This document shows positions 12,871 to 14,898 of a DNA stretch of 14,898 nt, in pieces. The translations under genes were made by a program, and so were the position numbers. The DNA lies in assembly GCA_013695575.1 (NCBI GenBank), contig JACDAF010000283.1:1-14898 (forward strand), written 5' to 3'. The stretch comes from Chloroflexota bacterium. Lineage in GTDB: Bacteria > Chloroflexota > Limnocylindria > P2-11E. The notes beneath the pieces were generated by a model. It did no database searches and was not told the origin of the DNA. It saw only the letters and a program-made list of their open reading frames with translations. Position 1 is the first letter of the stretch; the number at the start of each line of letters is the position of its first letter.

Positions 12871-14898
12871 TCAGCTCACGCGCGCGTCCAGCTCGGCCAG
12901 GCGGAGCGAGATGACCTTCGAGATGCCGCTCTCGTCCATCGAGACCCCGTACAGCGTGTCGGCTGCCTCGATGGTCGTCCGATTGTGAGTGATCACGACG
13001 AACTGCGTCCGGTCGGTGAGCTCGCGCAACGCCTGGGTGAATCGACCGACGTTGCGCTCGTCGAGAGCAGCATCGACCTCGTCGAGAACACAGAACGGCG
13101 TGGGCTTGACTCGGAGGATCGCGAGCAGGAGCGCCGTCGCGGTGAGCGCCCGCTCGCCACCCGAAAGCTGCTGCAGGCTGCCGAGGCGCTTGCCCGGCGG
13201 CCGAGCGTAGATGTCGATGCCGGGATCCTCGGGATCGTCGCTGGTCCGCAGTGACGCCTGTCCGCCGCCGAAGAGCTTCGCGAAGAAGCTCGCGAACTCG
13301 CGGTCCACGGCCTGGAACGTCGCACTGAACTGCTCCGCGATGGCGGTCGCCAGCTCGTCTGCCAGGGATCGCAGATCGGCGATGGCCTTGTCCAGGTCCG
13401 CGCGCTGCGCCACGAGGAAACGATGACGCTCGCCTATCTCGGCCAGCTCCGTCTCAGCGAGCGGGTTGACTGGCTCGAGCGCCATGAGCCGCCGCCGCAG
13501 GCGTTGCAGCTCGCGCATCGTGCTGGCGCGCCCATCGTCGTCTTCGCCCTCCCCGAGATCGAGCGAGGCCGGGTCGGGCAGCGGCTCGTCCTCAGGAAGG
13601 CCGAGCTCCGCACGGACCTGCTCCTCGAGCAGCCGCAGCGCGCCGGACGCCCGCTCCTCCTCGACCGCGAGCTTCGAGCGCTCGCCCCGCAGCTCCGCGA
13701 GACGCTCTCGGGCCCTCGCGAGGCGCTGCTCCGATTCGCGACGTGAGCCCTCCGCCGCAAGCGCCCGCTCGCGGGCGAGCTCGGCAGACCGCAGCGACTC
13801 GCGCGCGTTCGCTGCCGCGGCCCTCTGCTCCGCCTGCGTCGCGTCGACGTGTGCCTGGGTGTCGCGCTCCTGCGCGATGAGCGCGCGGAGGCGCCCCTCC
13901 TCATCGGCCAGGCGCCGCTCGGTCGTGCTCACCTGCTCGTCGAGAGCGTCGCGCAGGCGCGCGTGGGAAGCGCGGCGCTCCTCGCTCGTGGCCGAGTCGA
14001 GACGCGCTCCTTCGGCGCGTGCCGACGCCGCGGCGTGCGCCGCCGCCGCCGCGCGCTCGGCCTGTTCGACCGCCTCGATGGCCTGCGCCGAGTCGCGCGC
14101 CCCATCCGTTCCGCCGCGGGCGACGAGCTCCTTCCGCAGCCACTCGAGCACCGCTCGGAGTCGCGCGTTCGCCTCCTCCGCGGCGCCGCTGACCGCCTGG
14201 GGCGTCCGAACCAGGCCCGGCTGCGCGGCGAAACCGTCCGAAGTGACGACGAGACCACCAAGGAGGCCGCGGGCCGCGGCGAGGGCGGTGCGCCGGTCCG
14301 GCGCCAGGAAGACGTTGTGCAGCGCTGCTTCGATCACGGGGCGGAGGTCCGCGTCAACGCGAATGTGGTCCGTGAGCCGCTCGCAGCCGGCCGGAGTGCG
14401 GACCTCGACGACATCGTCGGGCACCAGGACGCTCATGCCGGCGGCCCTCACGCCGAGGACCGCGGACCTGGTGAGCGCGACGGCGGCGGCCTCACCGAGG
14501 GCGGCGAGGAGCGCAGGCGCGAGCGCGTCGTCCACCTGGAGCAGGTCCCGCAGCCACAGCAGTCCACTCGGGAGCTGCGGCTCCGGGATGACCTCGTGCT
14601 CGGCGAGGTCGCGCTCGGCCCGTTCGACGGAGTCGCGCAGCGCCGAGGCCTCGCCCGCGAGGAGAGCCTCGACCCTGGCGGCCTGCGCCTCGGCGAGCGC
14701 CACGCGCGTGCGGGACGCGTCCTCCTCCGCGGCACGTGCGCGATCGGCCGCGTCCCGCGCCTGGCGTGCCGCTGAGGCCGCCTCTTCGTCCACCGTCGTC
14801 CTGCGCTGCCTGAGCGCGGCGGCCTCCGCGGGGAGCGTCGCAAGCACGGTGCGCGTGCGGTCGCGCTCGGCGGCCGCGGCGACCGCCGCGGCCTGCAG
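12871..14898 (-). CDS. smc: Chromosome partition protein SMC, C-terminal part (5' end outside window)
   Basis: SMC with ScpAB compacts and segregates the chromosome. The minus frame is open from the right edge to TGA at 12871 (675 residues); the N-terminal ATPase half and first arm are missing. Order of parts: end of the ascending coiled coil (Ala/Glu/Arg-rich), a short hinge at about 14172-14571 (LLWLRDLLQVDDALAPALL ... VTSDGFAAQPG), a descending coiled coil, the conserved EPVNPLAETELAEIGERHRF element, and the C-terminal head with signature LSGGERALTATALLLA (from 13167), Walker B FCVLDEVDAALDERN and H-loop VVITHNRTT. The arm from hinge end to the VNPLAE element is ~240 residues, and the hinge ~130, both shorter than in B. 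subtilis SMC as I recall it. Followed by ftsY after 45 nt. Confidence 0.95.
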   Translation of the reverse strand: MQAAAVAAAAERDRTRTVLATLPAEAAALRQRRTTVDEEAASAARQARDAADRARAAEEDASRTRVALAEAQAARVEALLAGEASALRDSVERAERDLAEHEVIPEPQLPSGLLWLRDLLQVDDALAPALLAALGEAAAVALTRSAVLGVRAAGMSVLVPDDVVEVRTPAGCERLTDHIRVDADLRPVIEAALHNVFLAPDRRTALAAARGLLGGLVVTSDGFAAQPGLVRTPQAVSGAAEEANARLRAVLEWLRKELVARGGTDGARDSAQAIEAVEQAERAAAAAHAAASARAEGARLDSATSEERRASHARLRDALDEQVSTTERRLADEEGRLRALIAQERDTQAHVDATQAEQRAAAANARESLRSAELARERALAAEGSRRESEQRLARARERLAELRGERSKLAVEEERASGALRLLEEQVRAELGLPEDEPLPDPASLDLGEGEDDDGRASTMRELQRLRRRLMALEPVNPLAETELAEIGERHRFLVAQRADLDKAIADLRSLADELATAIAEQFSATFQAVDREFASFFAKLFGGGQASLRTSDDPEDPGIDIYARPPGKRLGSLQQLSGGERALTATALLLAILRVKPTPFCVLDEVDAALDERNVGRFTQALRELTDRTQFVVITHNRTTIEAADTLYGVSMDESGISKVISLRLAELDARVS

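Noticed and set aside
13849..14775. Plus-strand 308-codon frame opposite the SMC coiled coil
   Set aside because: Antisense of Ala/Glu/Arg-rich coiled-coil codons gives long stop-free frames; no protein character.
1..14898. CRISPR arrays, tRNA/rRNA genes, IS elements, toxin-antitoxin or defence genes
   Set aside because: No regularly spaced repeats, tRNA-like cloverleaf, transposase or recognised defence domain was found; the window is essentially core genes plus a few accessory ones.

Overview
This is a high-GC bacterial chromosome segment carrying housekeeping genes. Nearly all genes lie on the minus strand. Several traits fit Chloroflexota (a Limnocylindria-like or related soil/freshwater lineage): a secreted protein with an NBR1-type Ig-like domain, tandem double-GNAT proteins, a very large BNR-repeat 'glycosyl hydrolase'-type protein, and frequent GTG/TTG starts. 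No 16S rRNA or other decisive marker is present, so the phylum is an inference.

Read in the direction of transcription (right to left), the window opens with the C-terminal half of smc (cut by the right edge). It is followed by ftsY, a RibD C-terminal-type reductase, a YiiM-like MOSC protein and ffh. These are packed with gaps of 45, 5 and 0 nt and a 1-nt overlap. The SRP GTPase and its receptor therefore flank two small predicted redox/metabolic enzymes. After a 105-nt spacer holding an 11-bp inverted repeat around a -10-like hexamer come rpsP, khpA, rimM and trmD, the classic ribosome-maturation cluster; khpA/rimM and rimM/trmD share TGATG junctions. TrmD carries an extra ~90-residue C-terminal extension that reads as two helix-turn-helix units.

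The usual rpsP-rimM-trmD-rplS order is then broken. A single plus-strand 3.3-kb gene for a 1096-residue BNR-repeat (VPS10/sortilin-like) protein lies between trmD and rplS, convergent with trmD and divergent from a small two-helix membrane protein gene. After that, minus-strand genes resume: the small membrane protein, rplS, rnhB (RNase HII with an altered GRG motif), two paralogous double-GNAT acetyltransferases overlapping by 4 nt, and at the left edge the 5' part of a secreted protein that runs out of the window.

The conserved part of the window supports membrane protein targeting (Ffh, FtsY), ribosome assembly and tRNA modification (S16, KhpA, RimM, TrmD, L19), chromosome organisation (SMC) and ribonucleotide removal from DNA (RNase HII). 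The accessory part (GNAT pair, Ig-like secreted protein, BNR protein) has no assigned pathway here. No tRNA, rRNA, CRISPR array, insertion sequence or complete Rho-independent terminator was found. No stretch over about 110 bases lacks a gene. The most notable observation is the TrmD-HTH-HTH fusion; no clearly novel multi-gene system is evident.
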